Origin: Kamptonema formosum PCC 10802
GTDB lineage: Bacteria; Cyanobacteriota; Cyanobacteriia; Cyanobacteriales; Oscillatoriaceae
Direction of reading: 5' to 3'
Length of the DNA: 64,000 nt
Assembly: GCF_000332335.1 (NCBI RefSeq)
Contig: NZ_KB235948.1
Coordinates: 6,235,215 to 6,299,214, forward strand
Of the stretch, positions 62,203 to 64,000 are shown one piece after another. Numbering within the stretch: the stretch's first letter is position 1; every line of letters starts with the position of its first letter. A model generated the notes under the pieces. It was not told the origin of the DNA, searched no databases, and saw nothing but the letters and a program-made list of their open reading frames with translations. Position numbers and translations under genes: made by a program.

Positions 62203-63390
62203 ATGCAGCATCAAAGGTCGCCCCGCAAGTTAAAAGTTTCCATCCTGTCGCCCACGTTGTGCAAAGGCGGAGTTGACCGGGCCTATCTGCTCGGTCAAGT
62301 GTTGCAAAAATTGAATTTTGATGTTATAATATACGGCTTTCTATTTGGAGGAAAAATATATCCGCTTCCCCCGGCGAACATGCCGGTGGATTCGGTGCCT
62401 GGGGGGACTTATCCGCAGCTGTTCGCCCGTGCGGGGCAACTCTTGCATAAAATTGATGGAGACATAATTTATGCGGTAAAGCCAAAACCGACCAGCTTTG
62501 GTATCGCTTTACTGAAGAAACTGGGCACCGGCAGGCCGGTTATCCTCGATATTGACGACTGGGAGCTCAGCTGGCACGGGGGAGACGAGTGGGAGTACCG
62601 TCCGGGTTTGAAGCAGTTGGCGAGAGACATCCTGAAAAAAGACGGTGCCTTAAGGGATGCCTCTCATCCTGTCTATCTAAAGTGGATGGAGAAGTTGGTG
62701 TCCCGTGCGGATGCGGTTACGGCAGACACTAAATTCCTGCTGGAGCGATTTGGCGGCACCTATTTACCTAATGGTAAGGATACTTCCTTGTTTGACCCCG
62801 CTCAATACGATCCAGACGGCAGCCGAGCTAAGTACGGTTTGGCTGGCTATCGGGTGCTGATGTTTCCCGGTGCGCCCCGCCCGCACAAGGGGCTGGAGGA
62901 TGTGCTGGTGGCCCTCGATATGCTGAATCAGCCGGATTTAAGACTTGTGATTGTAGGGGGAAATCCGTATGATGACTATGATGATAAACTGATTGAACGG
63001 TGGGGGCGCTGGATTGTCAAGCTGCCTGAGGTGCCGGTGGAGCGAATGCCAGAAATCGTGGCGGCGGCGCATGTTGTGGTTGTCCCCCAGCGGGATACGC
63101 CTACGGCTAGGGCGCAATTTCCGATTAAACTGACGGAGGGGATGGCAATGTCTAAGCCAGTTTTGGCGACAAGAGTGGGAGATATTCCAGAAATCTTAGG
63201 TGACACCGGCTATCTGGCGGAGCCCGGTTGCCCAGAGCAGCTAGCTGATCGGATTGAGTCGATATTTCAGGACTTCCAGTCAGCCAAGGAACGGGGCGTC
63301 AAGGCTAGAGAAAGATGTATAGAGCGGTACAGTGCCGGTGCGATGTCCGCTATCATGTCCGAGGTGATTGCAAATTTACAGTTAGGCTAA
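62203..63390 (+). CDS. Family 4 glycosyltransferase
   Basis: GT-B fold enzyme, 395 residues from MQHQRSPRKLKVSILSPTLC. The N-domain has GGVDRAYLLGQVLQKLNFDV; YRVLMFPGAPRPHKGLEDVL begins the donor-binding domain, and IKLTEGMAMSKPVLATRVGD is the Glu-containing motif (KLTE in place of the more usual FGLVLLE). An additional segment VILDIDDWELSWHGGDEWEY resembles the extended GT4 subgroup. It probably extends an exported glycan with the adjacent GT4 and transporter. Spacing to the upstream gene is about 100 bases. Confidence 0.9.
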   Translation: MQHQRSPRKLKVSILSPTLCKGGVDRAYLLGQVLQKLNFDVIIYGFLFGGKIYPLPPANMPVDSVPGGTYPQLFARAGQLLHKIDGDIIYAVKPKPTSFGIALLKKLGTGRPVILDIDDWELSWHGGDEWEYRPGLKQLARDILKKDGALRDASHPVYLKWMEKLVSRADAVTADTKFLLERFGGTYLPNGKDTSLFDPAQYDPDGSRAKYGLAGYRVLMFPGAPRPHKGLEDVLVALDMLNQPDLRLVIVGGNPYDDYDDKLIERWGRWIVKLPEVPVERMPEIVAAAHVVVVPQRDTPTARAQFPIKLTEGMAMSKPVLATRVGDIPEILGDTGYLAEPGCPEQLADRIESIFQDFQSAKERGVKARERCIERYSAGAMSAIMSEVIANLQLG

Positions 63391-63532
63391 ATACAGGCAG
63401 TCCAGTTCTATTAAGGTTTTCAGGAGCGGGGAGTGAAATAAGAATTTTATGGTTGGTTAGGATGGCTTGAGGACAGTTGTGAAATAAAAATTTTCCCAAC
63501 ATTGCGGAGAAATATTTACTTAGAGATGCTGT
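63391..63532. other. Short intergenic region before the ABC exporter
   Basis: AT-rich, with a direct repeat GTGAAATAAGAATTTT / GTGAAATAAAAATTTT about 45 bases apart. No clear promoter. Confidence 0.4.
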
Positions 63533-64000
63533 ATGTTTCTGCAAAATAATCTACTTCTGAGATTTGGCAAAAGTTACCCTCGGAAAATTTTATTAACTCT
63601 AATCCTAGGGGCATCAGGCGCTATTTTTAATGGGGTGAGTACCACACTGATTGTGCCAGTCATTTTAAATATTTTAAATCAATCCATTGATTTACAAGGA
63701 TCTCCGCCCCTTATAAAAGCTCTGATGTTTCCCTTTGCCGGAGTTCCAGAAAGCTATCGTTTGACAGGAATGGCAGGCGCAATTGTATTAGCAATTGCTT
63801 GCAAGAACTTTGCCAACTATGCCAGCAGTTTAGTATCAAGTTCACTGACGCGCTCCCTGACCGCTGATTTGCGGGAAGCGGGAGTGCGGCTTTTATTGGA
63901 TGTGGACTTGGATTTTTACTCCAAGATGAAAGTGGGGGATTTAATCAACCGGCTGGGAGGAGAAGTAAACCGGACAGCGAATGCTATCAGCATCTCGATA
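63533..64000 (+). CDS. ABC exporter with membrane domain (3' end outside window)
   Basis: ATG at 63533 (MFLQNNLLLRFGKSYPRKIL) opens a frame running past base 64000; 156 codons are visible. It shows the first membrane helix (ILLTLILGASGAIFNGVSTT), a second segment near LTGMAGAIVLAIACKNFANY and the exporter coupling region FYSKMKVGDLINRLGGEVNR, which matches type IV ABC exporters such as HepA/MsbA-like proteins. The ATPase half lies outside. It follows two GT4 genes, so export of a glycolipid or polysaccharide precursor fits; that role is inferred from neighbours. Confidence 0.85.
   Translation, partial: MFLQNNLLLRFGKSYPRKILLTLILGASGAIFNGVSTTLIVPVILNILNQSIDLQGSPPLIKALMFPFAGVPESYRLTGMAGAIVLAIACKNFANYASSLVSSSLTRSLTADLREAGVRLLLDVDLDFYSKMKVGDLINRLGGEVNRTANAISISI

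Noticed and set aside
1-64000. tRNA, rRNA, tmRNA, rnpB or 6S RNA genes
   Set aside because: None was recognised by eye. A covariance-model search would settle this; absence is not proven.

Overview
The window is a piece of a cyanobacterial chromosome. The firmest markers are psbD and psbC (photosystem II D2 and CP43), ycf4, an NblS-type sensor kinase, a UPF0367 protein, a DUF1816 protein, a cyanobacterial A-adding/CCA-adding tRNA nucleotidyltransferase with DHH and CBS domains, and heptanucleotide tandem repeats (TTTTGGA and relatives) between and inside genes. Moderately high GC, many GCCGGTGCCGGC-like strings and heavy repeat content fit a filamentous, Oscillatoriales-like genome. This is inference; no rRNA or other phylogenetic marker was seen.

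Layout. 1-1138: C-terminal part of a NACHT/STAND NTPase. 1458-13634: a signalling island with two stand-alone CheB methylesterases, a CheR-PAS protein, a PAS histidine kinase and a very large CheR-like multi-PAS protein, with no CheA, CheW or receptor beside them. 14006-14869: alpha/beta hydrolase. 15091-17095: about eleven tandem copies of a roughly 165-bp non-coding unit. 17117-22885: DUF1816 protein, rlmB, mrnC, a STAS protein, a decayed IS607-like element, and carA. 23816-28991: two tandem retropepsin-like proteins, trpD and a membrane histidine kinase. 29367-33907: a Wzm/Wzt-type polysaccharide ABC exporter with a pyruvyltransferase-family protein and a GT2. 34077-39789: cyclic-nucleotide-domain kinase, ketoacyl synthase, cyclophilin lipoprotein and ycf4. 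40161-42903: psbD and psbC, unusually separated by a decayed duplicate of the psbD tail. 43319-48383: PCP_red protein, chemoreceptor remnants, tRNA nucleotidyltransferase and a sigma-factor fragment. 48960-51357: frameshifted RTX/cadherin-like adhesin. 51673-60633: housekeeping genes and nblS, dnaB, rplI, gloB. 60752-64000: a second glycan cluster with two GT4 enzymes and an ABC exporter cut by the window end.

Non-coding DNA is dominated by a 160-185 bp element with inverted ends TATAGCAG...CTGCTATA (about a dozen copies in both orientations, two subfamilies, one inserted in a chemoreceptor gene). There are also smaller palindromic families (AGAAACC-GGTTTCT, GGAGGCTCTGCCTCC) and heptamer repeats. 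Heptamer-like sequence also enters coding regions in frame.

Functional links. The CheB/CheR/PAS-kinase block reads as a non-canonical methylation-linked sensory pathway. The two glycan clusters probably build and export a surface polysaccharide. The psb genes form one transcription unit with a good promoter and a strong terminator. No tRNA, rRNA or CRISPR array was found by eye. The best candidates for something undescribed are the 165-bp satellite array, the split psbD-psbC operon and the dispersed inverted-repeat element.
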